Source: JBCCGG01 sp039029395
GTDB taxonomy: Bacteria; Pseudomonadota; Alphaproteobacteria; Kiloniellales; JAKSDN01
Reading direction: 5' to 3'
Assembly: GCA_039029395.1 (NCBI GenBank)
Contig: JBCCGG010000001.1
Coordinates: 124,001-188,000, forward strand
DNA length: 64,000 nt
Shown piece after piece: positions 14,610-23,422 of this stretch; position 1 is the stretch's first letter, and every line of letters starts with the position of its first letter. The notes beneath the pieces were generated by a model. That model was given only the letters and a program-made list of their open reading frames with translations, was not told the origin of the DNA and did no database searches. Made by a program: the position numbers and the translations under genes.

Positions 14610-14620
14610 GGCCGCGACCC

Positions 14621-16054
14621 CTATCCCGCCGGGGCGATGTTCTGGTTGAAGCGGAACAGATTGTCCGGATCGTACTTCCGCTTGATCTCTGCCAAGCGCC
14701 CGTAGTTGGCGCCGAAAGTCCGCTTCAGCAGAAGCTCGCCTTCCTCGCCCAGGCCGGGGAAGTTCAGATACATGCGGCCTTCGTGGGAGTGCGCCTGCAT
14801 GTCCTGCCAGAGCGCCCGGGTCCAAGAGATGTTGGTCTCGTCGTCGGAGGACTCGTCCCAGATCGAATCGATCGAGAACATGTAGGGCATGTCCCGGGCG
14901 CCGAAGGCGGTCGCCTCGGCCGGCACGCGTGCGGTTGCGCCGCCGAAGTTCCAGATCGACGCCAGGCTGCCAGCCGAGGGAGTCTCGGCGATGCGGGCAA
15001 CGATCTTGTCAATCAGGGCGTCGTCCAGGCCGTTCAGATAAAGGCTCTTCCAATAGCAGCGGTGCTGACCGAAAGGGATCACCGTGTCGAACAGGGTCTG
15101 CACCTCGCAGTAGGTCATCTGGCCGGAGAAATCGACCACCTGCTCGCCCAGCTCGCGCAGAGGCTGGAGCAATCGCTCGCCCTCGTCCGCGTCGCCGGCC
15201 GAGACCGCGGCCATGGTGAAGACCTTCTTGCCCCAGTGGGCTTCGGGGAACTCCGGGTCCTCGGGCACGGTCGAGAATTCGATCAGAGAGCCGACATCGT
15301 CGTTCTTATCGGCCAGAAAGTCGCGCCAGGCGCGGATCGCAGGGCCGCCAAGCTCGAGCGGATAGATCGGCGCACAGAACATCACCGTCGGTCCAACCGG
15401 GTGGAGCTGAAACTGAAAGGCCGTGACCACGCCAAAGTTGCCGCCGCCGCCGCGCACAGCCCAGAATAGATCGGCGTTCTCCTCTTCGCTCGCCTGCAAA
15501 AAGCGCCCGTCGGCGGTGACCACTTCGACGGCGGTCAAGTTGTCGATGCACAGTCCGTGGCGACTGCGCAACCAGCCGACCCCGCCCGACAGCGTCAAGC
15601 CGGCCACGCCGGTGTCTGAAATCAAGCCGCCCGGGGTGGCCAGTCCGAAGGCCTGCGTTTCCCGGTCGACGTCGCCCCATGTGGCGCCGCCCTCGACCCA
15701 GGCCCGCCGCGCCTGGGGATCGACCCGCACGCCGCGCATAAGGGAAAGGTCGATCATGACTCCCTCGTCGCACACCGCGTGGCCGGCCACGTTGTGGGCG
15801 CCGCCGCGGATCGAAACCGCGAGGCCATTGTCGCGCGCGAAGGCGATTGCGTCGGTGACGTCGGCGACGCCCCGGCAGCGGACGATCACGCTCGGGCGCC
15901 GGTCGATCATGGCGTTCCAGACTTGGCGGGCCTGGTCGTAGCCCTCATCGCCGGCGGCCAGGACCTCGCCCCGGATGCTGGCCCGAAGGCCATCCAGGGC
16001 CGAGGACCAGGCCTCGTTGGCTTCGTTCAGATCGATGGCGTGCTGCTCGCTCAT
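14621..16054 (-). CDS. FAD-binding oxidoreductase, berberine-bridge type
   Basis: 477 residues; the ATG at 16054 has GGAG 7 bases upstream. The PCMH-type FAD domain has S-I-R-G-G-A-H-N-V-A-G-H at about residues 85-96, whose first histidine is the usual site of covalent FAD attachment, and G-V-A-G-L-T-L-S-G-G-V-G-W-L at about 150-163. The second cysteine link of bicovalent enzymes seems absent: T replaces C at the expected place. The C-terminus has the BBE domain ending Y-D-P-D-N-L-F-R-F-N-Q-N-I. Such enzymes oxidise alcohols, sugars or alkaloid-like substrates with oxygen; the substrate here is unknown. Divergent from the BTAD/AAA regulator, which may control it. Confidence 0.9.
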   Translation of the reverse strand: MSEQHAIDLNEANEAWSSALDGLRASIRGEVLAAGDEGYDQARQVWNAMIDRRPSVIVRCRGVADVTDAIAFARDNGLAVSIRGGAHNVAGHAVCDEGVMIDLSLMRGVRVDPQARRAWVEGGATWGDVDRETQAFGLATPGGLISDTGVAGLTLSGGVGWLRSRHGLCIDNLTAVEVVTADGRFLQASEEENADLFWAVRGGGGNFGVVTAFQFQLHPVGPTVMFCAPIYPLELGGPAIRAWRDFLADKNDDVGSLIEFSTVPEDPEFPEAHWGKKVFTMAAVSAGDADEGERLLQPLRELGEQVVDFSGQMTYCEVQTLFDTVIPFGQHRCYWKSLYLNGLDDALIDKIVARIAETPSAGSLASIWNFGGATARVPAEATAFGARDMPYMFSIDSIWDESSDDETNISWTRALWQDMQAHSHEGRMYLNFPGLGEEGELLLKRTFGANYGRLAEIKRKYDPDNLFRFNQNIAPAG

Positions 16055-16183
16055 AACGGATCTCCTTTTGATCGGACGGCGCTGAAATTCGTGCGGCGGA
16101 CTATCGGCCGGCGCCATCACGGATTCGTCACGGCAAGCGCAAAAGATTCGCAAAAAATGCCACCTGCCTGCTATTATACAGGA

Positions 16184-19100
16184 ATGATGTCACAAGCCGG
16201 TGGCCCGTCGGTCGGTTTGGAGATTCGCCTCTTGGGTGGACTGGACGCCCGCTGCCGGGATGGCGCGCCGCTTCAGTTCGCGACCCGCAAGGCGCTGGCG
16301 ATCTTGGCGATTCTGGCGCTCAAACCGGGCGTGCCCGTGGCCCGGGAACGGCTTTGCGGGCTGCTTTGGGCCAACACCAGCGAGCCCCAGGCGCGCGCCA
16401 GCCTACGCCAGTCCTTGGCGCTCCTACGCAAGGCGATCGCGCCGGCCCGGGTGCCCGGCGTCATGACCATCGGCGACAATGTCTTTCTCGATCCGAGCGG
16501 CGTGATCGTCGACGTCGGACAGTTCGAGGCCGCGCTTGGCGCCCAGGAAGACGCAGTCTCGGAGCTCTACGGCGGCGATTTCCTGGATGGCTTTCACCTC
16601 TCCGAGCGCGCCTTCGAAGAGTGGCTCGCCGCCGAGCGGGCGCGACTGCGGGAGCAGGCCCTCGAGGCCCTTGAGCGTTTGCTGCGCGAGCGCATGGCCG
16701 CGGACCGGGGCGAAGAGGCCATTCACACCGCCTTGCACCTGCTGCGGCTCGACCCCCTGCGCGAGGAGCTTTACCGCATACTGATGCGCCTCTACTGGCA
16801 GGGCGGCCGGCGGGCGACCGCGCTGGCCCAGTTCCAGCAGCTGGCCGCGCTGCTCGAGGAAGAGCTGGGCGAGCGCCCGGAACCCGAGACCGAGGCGCTG
16901 CACCAGGAGATCCTGCGCCGCCGGACCATGCCCGCGCCCGCGCCGGCGCCCCAAGACGCGCCGCCGCCGGAGCCCTGCGCGCCGGAAGAGAGCGGTGGCC
17001 TAAAGGAGGTTTGCTTGGTCATGGTCGAGCTGGTTGGCTTCCTGGAGCACAGCTTGGGCGCCGACCCGGAGGCCAGCCAAGCGACAATCCAGGCCTTCTA
17101 CGACCGCTTCGAGCGCGCGGTGGTACGCTTCGGCGGCCGGCCCGAGGGGCTCTTCAACGGCGTGGCGACGGCCTGTTTCGGCATCCCCCTAGCCCACGGC
17201 AACGACGCCGAGCGGGCGCTCTCCGCGCTCCAGGAGCTGGCCGGGAGTGAGCTGTCGGTGAAGGGCGCGGCTGCCGCGGGCGCCGTCTTGTGGGATCCCG
17301 AGCGCGAGCGCCACAGCCGCCTGCCCGCGGTGACCGGCCGGCCGCTCGCCGCCGCCCAGCAGCTCCTGGGCCTGGCGCGCGCCGGCGAGATCCTGGCCGA
17401 CGGCGCGATCCGCTCGGCGGCCGGTAAGCGCTTTTTCTTCGAGGCCTTGCCGGGCGACGACGCCTGGCGGCTCTCGGGCGAGCGCGAGCAGGACAGGGGC
17501 ACGCGGCGCGCCAGGTTCGTCGGGCGCGAGGCCGAGCTGGCCCAGTGCCAGGCCCTTCTCGCGGCCTGCGCGCGGGCGCGGCGCGGCCACACCATTTACC
17601 TGCGCGGGCCGGCTGGAATCGGCAAGACTCGCCTGGCCGAGCAGGTCGCCGCCCTTGCCGAGCGGGACCAGGTGGCGGCTCACAAGGTCCTGGTGCTCGA
17701 TTTCGGTCTTTCCAAGGAGACCGAGGCGGCGACCTTGTTGGCCTGCCGCCTGCTCGGTCTTGAGGAGGAGGGCCCCTCGGCGGAGCGGCGCCGGGCCGTG
17801 GCCGAGCGCACTCTGGACGAGCGGGTGGTCGGCGAGGAGCAGCGTGCGCCGCTTTACGATCTACTGGCCCTTCCGCCGCCGGCCGAGCTGAAGGGCGCCT
17901 ACGACGCGCTCGGCGCCGAGCTGCGCGACGAGGCCAAGCAGGCGGTGCTGGTCGCCGTGACCAAGGCCGCCTGCAAGGACCGGCCGCGCCTGCTGATCGT
18001 CGAGGACATCCACTGGGCCGACCGGGCGACGCTCGGCCATCTGGCCGCGCTCAGCCGGGAGATCCGCCATCTGCCCTGCCTTCTACTGCTCACCGCGCGC
18101 CGGGACGGCGACCCGATCGACCAGGCCTGGCGGGCGAAAAGCGACGACGCGCCGCTCGCTATGCTGGACATTGCGCCGCTCGACGAGGCGGCGGCCCTGG
18201 CGCTGGCCGGCAGCTTCGCCCAGGTCTCGGAGCAAACCGCGGCGGACTGCGTCGCCCGAGCCCAGGGCAACCCCTTCATCCTGGAGCAGCTGCTGCGTCA
18301 CGCCGGCGCCGGTGAGGGGACCGGCTTGCCCCATTCCCTGCAGAGCCTGATTGCGATTCGCCTGGACGCCCTGGCGCCGCTCGAGCGCGACGTGGTCGAA
18401 GCGGCGGCCGTGGTCGGCCAGCGGGTCGCGCCGGACTGCCTGCGCCACCTTTGCGGCAGCGCGGAGATCCCGAGCGCGCGCCTGATCGAGCTGCGCATGC
18501 TGCGGCCCGATGGCGAGGCCCTGCTGTTCGCCCACGCGCTGCTGCAGGAGGGTGCTTACGGGGCGATCGTGAAAAGTCAGCGCGACCACCTGCACCGGCG
18601 CGCGGCCGACTGGTTCAGCGGGCGCGACGCCACCCTGGTCGCCCAGCACCTGGACCGTGCCGGCGCGCCCGAGGCGCCGGCTGCCTATCTGGCGGCGGCC
18701 CGGGAGCAGGCCGGGCTGCACCGCTATGTTCGCGCGCTCGAGCTCCTGGAGCGGGGCATCGCGATCGGCCAGGTGGCCGGCGACCTCTTCGAGCTCAACG
18801 CCTCCTACGGCGAGCTGCAGGCAGAGGCCGGCTCGGCTGCCCAGGCGGCCGAGGCCTATCGGATCGCGCTGACCCACGCCCGGGACGACCGCCAGCGCTG
18901 CCGGGCCTGGATCGGCGTCGCGGTCGGCGTGCGGGTCTCGGACAGCTTCGACGACGAAGCCATGGCATTGCTCGACCAGGCCGAGGCGGTGGCCCTGCGC
19001 GAGGGGCTCTTGCTTGACCTGGCCCAGATACACACAACCCGGGGCAACATGTACTTCCCGCGTGGCGAGATCGAGGCTTGCCGCGAGGCCCACGAGCAGG

Positions 19101-19990
19101 CCCGAGAGTTCGCCCGGCGGGCCGGCTCGCCGGAGATGGAGTGCCGGGCGCTCAGCGGTCTAGCCGATTCCTACTATACCCAGGGCCGCATCATCACCGC
19201 CCACGACGCCTTCGAGCAGTGCATCGCGCTGAGCCGCGAGCATGGCCTCAAGGCGATCGAGGTGGGCAACCTGGCCATGCTGGGCGACACCTATTGCTAC
19301 CTCAATCAGCTGGAGCGCTCGCGCGGCTACTACAAGGCAGGCATCGAGGGCGCCCACCGGATCGGCCACACCCGGGCCGAGATGCTGTCCTGTCTCATGC
19401 CCTCCGACCTCTTTCCGATACAGGAGGTCAAGGCCTACACCTCGCGCGCGCTGGAGCTTTCCCGTCAGCTCGGCGCGCGCCGCTTCGAGGCCTATGCGCT
19501 GTTCAACACGGCCGAGCTGCTCGGGCTCATGGGCGAGCTGGCGGGCGCCGAGGAGACGGCGGAGCAGGCCTACGAGATCTGCCTCGAGACCGGCACCGCC
19601 TTCGTCGGGCCATCGTGCCTGGGCATCCTGGCCCGGGTCGCGCGCAGCGAGGAGCGACGCCTTTGGGCGCTTGAGGAGGCCGAGGCGATCATCGCCGCCG
19701 GCTGCGTCAGCCACAACGTCTTCTGGTTCCACCATCATGGTATCGAGACCGCGCTGGAGCTCGGCGACTGGTCTCGCGCTGAGCGCTACGGCGCCGCGCT
19801 CGAGGCCTTCACCAAGGCCGAGCCCTTGCCGTGGCCTGACTTCGTGATCGCCCGCGGCCGGGCACTCGCCGCCCATGGTCGGGGCAAGAAGAGCAAGGCG
19901 CTGAGGGCCGAGCTCGAGCGCCTCCTGGCCCATGGCACGGAGGTCGGGCGGATCTATGCCCTGCCGAAGCTGGAAGCGGCGCTGGCGTAG
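16184..19990 (+). CDS. Large BTAD/AAA-ATPase/TPR transcriptional regulator
   Basis: 1268 residues. Start at the ATG pair at 16184/16187; the frame open from 15779 overlaps the divergent oxidoreductase and is not used. Domains in order: OmpR-like winged helix (about 5-95), BTAD domain (about 100-245), a class III cyclase-like domain (about 275-440), AAA ATPase with Walker A G-P-A-G-I-G-K-T (475-482) and Walker B L-L-I-V-E-D-I-H-W-A-D (about 602-612), then TPR-like helical repeats to the end. In the cyclase-like domain the metal aspartates look lost (V-E-L-V-G-F for the usual A-D-L-V-G-F, and F-N-G-V-A for the usual G-D-x-x), so it is probably a sensor or scaffold. It likely regulates the divergent FAD oxidoreductase/methyltransferase pair; the 129-base gap would hold the promoters. 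Confidence 0.88.
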   Translation: MMSQAGGPSVGLEIRLLGGLDARCRDGAPLQFATRKALAILAILALKPGVPVARERLCGLLWANTSEPQARASLRQSLALLRKAIAPARVPGVMTIGDNVFLDPSGVIVDVGQFEAALGAQEDAVSELYGGDFLDGFHLSERAFEEWLAAERARLREQALEALERLLRERMAADRGEEAIHTALHLLRLDPLREELYRILMRLYWQGGRRATALAQFQQLAALLEEELGERPEPETEALHQEILRRRTMPAPAPAPQDAPPPEPCAPEESGGLKEVCLVMVELVGFLEHSLGADPEASQATIQAFYDRFERAVVRFGGRPEGLFNGVATACFGIPLAHGNDAERALSALQELAGSELSVKGAAAAGAVLWDPERERHSRLPAVTGRPLAAAQQLLGLARAGEILADGAIRSAAGKRFFFEALPGDDAWRLSGEREQDRGTRRARFVGREAELAQCQALLAACARARRGHTIYLRGPAGIGKTRLAEQVAALAERDQVAAHKVLVLDFGLSKETEAATLLACRLLGLEEEGPSAERRRAVAERTLDERVVGEEQRAPLYDLLALPPPAELKGAYDALGAELRDEAKQAVLVAVTKAACKDRPRLLIVEDIHWADRATLGHLAALSREIRHLPCLLLLTARRDGDPIDQAWRAKSDDAPLAMLDIAPLDEAAALALAGSFAQVSEQTAADCVARAQGNPFILEQLLRHAGAGEGTGLPHSLQSLIAIRLDALAPLERDVVEAAAVVGQRVAPDCLRHLCGSAEIPSARLIELRMLRPDGEALLFAHALLQEGAYGAIVKSQRDHLHRRAADWFSGRDATLVAQHLDRAGAPEAPAAYLAAAREQAGLHRYVRALELLERGIAIGQVAGDLFELNASYGELQAEAGSAAQAAEAYRIALTHARDDRQRCRAWIGVAVGVRVSDSFDDEAMALLDQAEAVALREGLLLDLAQIHTTRGNMYFPRGEIEACREAHEQAREFARRAGSPEMECRALSGLADSYYTQGRIITAHDAFEQCIALSREHGLKAIEVGNLAMLGDTYCYLNQLERSRGYYKAGIEGAHRIGHTRAEMLSCLMPSDLFPIQEVKAYTSRALELSRQLGARRFEAYALFNTAELLGLMGELAGAEETAEQAYEICLETGTAFVGPSCLGILARVARSEERRLWALEEAEAIIAAGCVSHNVFWFHHHGIETALELGDWSRAERYGAALEAFTKAEPLPWPDFVIARGRALAAHGRGKKSKALRAELERLLAHGTEVGRIYALPKLEAALA

Positions 19991-20073
19991 GGCAAATCCC
20001 TTCTCAAGAAGACCTTGAGCGTGCAGACTGTGGGCGGGAGGATTATCGCCCCTTGGAATGGGAGCAGACGATT

Positions 20074-20496
20074 ATGCTGCGCAGGATTGTCCCCGACGTG
20101 ATTAAGGACCAAAGCCTCGTCAACCTGACCGCGGACGCCACAGTGCGCGAGGCCGCCACCCTGATGAAGGCGCGCAACGTGGGATCGGTCGCGATCCTCG
20201 ACGATGCCTGTTTGAAAGGCATCTTCACCGAGCGGGACATGGTGAGCCGCGTGGTCGCCGAGCATCGGGATCCCGACACCACGACCCTGGGCGAGGTTAT
20301 GACCGAACAGCCGGATTCCATCGCGCCCTCGGCGACCGCGCTCGACGCACTGCGCCTGATGGAGGACGGCGGCTACCGGCACCTGCCGGTGGTCGAGGGA
20401 AACAAGGTGATCGGCATGGTCTCCCGGCGCGACTTCATCGGTGCCGAGAAGGCCCAGCTCGAGGAGGAGACCGCCCTCTGGGAGCGCATGGGATGA
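20074..20496 (+). CDS. Two-CBS-domain protein
   Basis: 140 residues from the ATG at 20074, which starts M-L-R-R-I-V-P-D-V. Two CBS units cover about residues 8-62 (ending L-K-G-I-F-T-E-R-D-M-V) and 75-132 (ending V-I-G-M-V-S-R-R-D-F). Paired CBS domains bind adenosine ligands such as AMP, ATP or SAM and usually sense energy or redox state for a partner protein. The GIFTERD and GMVSRRD ends are the usual ribose/phosphate-contact signature. The stop overlaps the next gene's start by 4 bases, so translation is coupled. Confidence 0.9.
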   Translation: MLRRIVPDVIKDQSLVNLTADATVREAATLMKARNVGSVAILDDACLKGIFTERDMVSRVVAEHRDPDTTTLGEVMTEQPDSIAPSATALDALRLMEDGGYRHLPVVEGNKVIGMVSRRDFIGAEKAQLEEETALWERMG

Positions 20497-20924
20497 GCGT
20501 CGGGCAGATCTCGGTCAAGCTGATCTGCCGCGATTTTCCCAAGGGCGAGGGGCTTCACCTGGGCATTCAAGAGGGCAAGGAGGTCACCGACCTCAGGCCG
20601 CTCGAGGGCAAAGAGATCATCTTCGAGGCGCCCTTCCGTCTGGGCGCCCGCAAGAAGGACGGCGGCCCCAACTTCCTGGGCGCTTATGCCCAGGGCACGC
20701 CGGGCGAGCGCTTCCTTTATCTCAACTGGGGCCAGCTGCAAGGCGACGGCAGCTTCGACTATCCGAGCCGCGCCAAGGTCCATCTCTCCCACATATCTTG
20801 GCAGGATATCGAGAAGGCTGACAAAGCCGGCAAGCCCCTGACCGCTGAGCTGACCATGACCGACCAGCGCGGCAATCCGATCTGCGCCACCGTGAGGCCG
20901 GAGAACATCTCTTGGAAGTTATAA
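20493..20924 (+). CDS. DUF5990-family protein
   Basis: 143 residues, ATGA overlap with the CBS gene. The sequence runs as a single beta-rich domain: L-I-C-R-D-F-P, then L-H-L-G-I-Q-E-G-K-E-V, then F-L-G-A-Y-A-Q-G-T-P-G-E-R-F-L-Y-L-N-W-G. This matches the DUF5990 family, whose function I do not know. No signal peptide. Coupling with the CBS protein suggests a shared regulatory role. Confidence 0.8.
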   Translation: MSVGQISVKLICRDFPKGEGLHLGIQEGKEVTDLRPLEGKEIIFEAPFRLGARKKDGGPNFLGAYAQGTPGERFLYLNWGQLQGDGSFDYPSRAKVHLSHISWQDIEKADKAGKPLTAELTMTDQRGNPICATVRPENISWKL

Positions 20925-20940
20925 ATTGTTAATCAGATAC

Positions 20941-21309
20941 TTAAGGTTCATTGCTCACAAGATGGATAATGTCGGCTGGATTGATGATCCAGAAACCATC
21001 AAAGCCTTTGGGCAGGGGTTCGACGGCATCGCATCGGGCAACGCCAGCGCGCTGCAGATGCTTGGCGGCGGCTGCCGTGTCGTCGGTTGAAAGCTCGAGC
21101 CACAGCTCGGCCTGGGAGATCCGCTCGACCCGGTCGATCCACAGCCGCACCGGGCCGAAAGTGAAGGCAATCGAGTCCGACTTTTCGCCAACGACCGGCA
21201 GGGATAGGGTGTCCCTGTAAAAGGCGACCGTCGCCGCGAAGCGATGGGGTGGAACTTTCATCGCGATGTTGGGCCCGCCACGGATGGCACAGTCGGCGCT
21301 TTGTGTCAT
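20941..21309 (-). CDS. VOC-superfamily (glyoxalase-like) protein
   Basis: 122 residues on the minus strand. One beta-alpha-beta-beta-beta unit is visible: R-F-A-A-T-V-A-F-Y-R-D-T-L-S-L-P-V-V, I-A-F-T-F-G-P-V-R-L-W-I-D, then L-W-L-E-L-S-T-D-D and a last strand F-W-I-I-N-P-A-D-I-I-H-L-V. VOC proteins bind a metal and act as isomerases, dioxygenases or resistance proteins, or bind ligands only. Its single unit implies a dimer. The substrate is not readable. Divergent from the MazG-like gene by 45 bases. Confidence 0.75.
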   Translation of the reverse strand: MTQSADCAIRGGPNIAMKVPPHRFAATVAFYRDTLSLPVVGEKSDSIAFTFGPVRLWIDRVERISQAELWLELSTDDTAAAAKHLQRAGVARCDAVEPLPKGFDGFWIINPADIIHLVSNEP

Positions 21310-21354
21310 GATCGACCTCGTCTTAAAGAGCTGAAATGCGGAGTGCGTGCGCAG

Positions 21355-21657
21355 ATGAAGATCGACGACTACGCCACCTGGGCCACCTCAATCAAGCGGC
21401 CCTATGGAAATGACAGCAAAGAGGTGGATCTCGCTTACCTGGGACTCGGCCTGGCGGGCGAGTCCGGCGAAGTGACCGAGGTCATCAAGAAGTACCTGCG
21501 CTCCGGCACTTGGGACGGCGAGCACCTGGCCGAGGAGCTTGGCGACGTCATTTACTATTGGTCAAAGCTGTGCTTGGCCGCCGGCGTTCGGCCCTCGGAA
21601 ATCCTGGAGCGCAGCAAGACCAAGATCGAGGGCCGGGAGGCGAAGAACCCTGCCTAA
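21355..21657 (+). CDS. MazG-like nucleotide pyrophosphohydrolase
   Basis: 100 residues from the ATG at 21355 (M-K-I-D-D-Y-A-T-W). The all-alpha NTP pyrophosphatase core is visible: G-L-A-G-E-S-G-E-V-T-E-V-I-K-K and, 25 residues later, L-A-E-E-L-G-D-V-I-Y-Y, the two acidic magnesium-binding helices (E-x-x-E and E-x-x-D). Such small single-domain enzymes hydrolyse NTPs to NMP and pyrophosphate, often for house-cleaning. Substrate not determined. Confidence 0.85.
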   Translation: MKIDDYATWATSIKRPYGNDSKEVDLAYLGLGLAGESGEVTEVIKKYLRSGTWDGEHLAEELGDVIYYWSKLCLAAGVRPSEILERSKTKIEGREAKNPA

Positions 21658-21681
21658 GATTTTGAGATCAAACGAAGACCT

Positions 21682-22506
21682 CTAGCGCCCGCTGCCCATG
21701 ACGCTCTCGGTGCCTCGGGTCGCGTAGTAGGCGACCAGGATCGGCACCAATGTCGAGAGAATCACGAAAACCGCGACCACGTTGGTGACCGGCCGGCTGC
21801 GCGGGCGCACCAGCTCGCTCAGCATCCAGATCGGTAGGGTGGTCTGCTGGCCGGCGGTGAATGTGGTGACGATGACCTCGTCGAAGGAGAGCGCGAAGGC
21901 CAGCATGCCGCCGGCCAGAAGCGCCGTTGCGATGTTGGGCAGAACCACGTGGCGGAAGGTTTGGAAGCCGTCGGCGCCCAGATCCATCGAGGCCTCGATC
22001 AGCGAGCCCGAGGTGCGGCGCAGGCGCGCCACCGCGTTGTTGTAGACCACGACCACGCAGAAGGTGGCGTGGCCGATCACGATGGTCCAGGTGCTAAAAG
22101 GAATGTCCAGCAGATTATAGGCCGAGCGCAAAGAGATGCCGGTGATGATACCGGGCAGCGCGATCGGCAGGATGATCAGCAGGGTGATGGTTTCGCGCCC
22201 GAAAAAGCTGCTGCGCACCATGGCGGCGGCCGCCAGGCTGCCGAGGATCAGCGCCACGCAGGTCGCGGTCGCGGCGACCCGCAGCGACAGGAAGAGCGCC
22301 TGCCAGATGTCCTCGCGCTGGGCGGCCACGGCGAACCATTTGGTGGTCAGGCCCGGCGGCGGGAACTGGTAGGACTTGTCCTCGGTGGTGAAGGCGTAGA
22401 GGAAGATGAAAACCATGGGCAGGTGCAGATAGAGCAGGCCCAAGAGGGCGGCTAGCTTGAGCCCCCAGGAGGCGCGCTCGCCGATCGCTTTCCGCTTAGA
22501 GCGCAT
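21682..22506 (-). CDS. Polyamine-type ABC transporter permease (PotC/PotI-like)
   Basis: 274 residues with about six membrane helices. The EAA-loop that docks on the ATPase is visible as E-A-S-M-D-L-G-A-D-G-F-Q-T-F-R-H-V-V-L-P. The protein opens with L-Y-L-H-L-P-M-V-F-I-F-L-Y-A-F, typical of the second permease of spermidine/putrescine importers. Last gene of a four-gene leftward operon; its start overlaps the end of the preceding permease gene by 11 bases. Confidence 0.9.
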   Translation of the reverse strand: MRSKRKAIGERASWGLKLAALLGLLYLHLPMVFIFLYAFTTEDKSYQFPPPGLTTKWFAVAAQREDIWQALFLSLRVAATATCVALILGSLAAAAMVRSSFFGRETITLLIILPIALPGIITGISLRSAYNLLDIPFSTWTIVIGHATFCVVVVYNNAVARLRRTSGSLIEASMDLGADGFQTFRHVVLPNIATALLAGGMLAFALSFDEVIVTTFTAGQQTTLPIWMLSELVRPRSRPVTNVVAVFVILSTLVPILVAYYATRGTESVMGSGR

Positions 22507-23422
22507 CGAACGCCCCGAGTCTTTTGGCGACCGTCAGGTAGATCGCCATGATCACGATCGGCACCACGGAGAAGGCCGCGGCGAGCGGGATGTTGCCCGC
22601 CGTGCCTTGCTGGAGGAAGACCACTTGTCCGATAAAAAATCTCGAAGAACCAATAAGATATGGGATGATATAATCACCCAAGGTGAGCGAGAAGGTGAAG
22701 ATCGAGCCGGCCACCACGCCCGGAAAGGCAAGCGGCAGAACGACCTTTCGGAAGGTCTCGAAGGGGTGGGCGCCCAAATCGCCCGAGGCCTCGATCAGGG
22801 AGCGCGGCACCCGCTCCAGCGCGGCCTGGGTCGGCAAGATCATGTAGGGCAGCCACATGTAGGTGAAGACCAGGAACATGCCGATGTAGGAGACCGAGAG
22901 CGAGGGCCCGCCGATCACCGGCACCGCCAAGATACCTTCCAGCAACCAGCTCAGCTTGAGCTGCTCGAAGGTCCAGCCGATGATGCCTTCCTTGGCCAGA
23001 ATCAGCTTCCAGGCATAGACCCTAACCAGATAGCTCGACCAGAGCGGCAGCATGACCGCCAGGTAGAACAGCGCCTTGACCCGGCCAGTGGCGTAGCGCG
23101 CCATATAGTAGGCGATCGGGAAGCCGATCCCGGCCGCTGCCAGGGTCACCGCGCTCGCCATGCCGGCCGTGCGCAGGATGACGTCCCAATTGGCCGGGCT
23201 CGACAAGAGTTCCGCGTAGGTGCGCAAGGAGAGCTCGTGGACGATCTGGCCGGTGAAGCCGTCGATGTAGAAGAAGCTTTGGGCCAGCAGGGAGAACAGC
23301 GAGCCCAGATAGATCACGCCGAGCCAGGTCAGCGGCGCCGCGAGCAGGGCCAGCAGCAGCAGCCGCGGGCGCTGGTAGAGCAGGGTGGAAAGACGCCGGA
23401 GCGGGGGATTGGCGGCGCTCAC
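22496..23422 (-). CDS. Polyamine-type ABC transporter permease (PotB/PotH-like)
   Basis: 308 residues, about six membrane helices. EAA loop: E-A-S-G-D-L-G-A-H-P-F-E-T-F-R-K-V-V-L-P. The first helix is followed by a large periplasmic segment (S-F-F-Y-I-D-G-F-T-G-Q), as in PotB/PotH. Its start overlaps the ATPase gene stop by 4 bases, so translation is coupled. Together with the downstream permease it forms the membrane channel. Confidence 0.9.
   Translation of the reverse strand: MSAANPPLRRLSTLLYQRPRLLLLALLAAPLTWLGVIYLGSLFSLLAQSFFYIDGFTGQIVHELSLRTYAELLSSPANWDVILRTAGMASAVTLAAAGIGFPIAYYMARYATGRVKALFYLAVMLPLWSSYLVRVYAWKLILAKEGIIGWTFEQLKLSWLLEGILAVPVIGGPSLSVSYIGMFLVFTYMWLPYMILPTQAALERVPRSLIEASGDLGAHPFETFRKVVLPLAFPGVVAGSIFTFSLTLGDYIIPYLIGSSRFFIGQVVFLQQGTAGNIPLAAAFSVVPIVIMAIYLTVAKRLGAFDAL

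Noticed and set aside
15779..16183. Upstream extension of the BTAD regulator
   Set aside because: It overlaps the coding part of the divergent FAD oxidoreductase and lacks BTAD-like sequence; the ATG at 16184 directly precedes the winged-helix domain.
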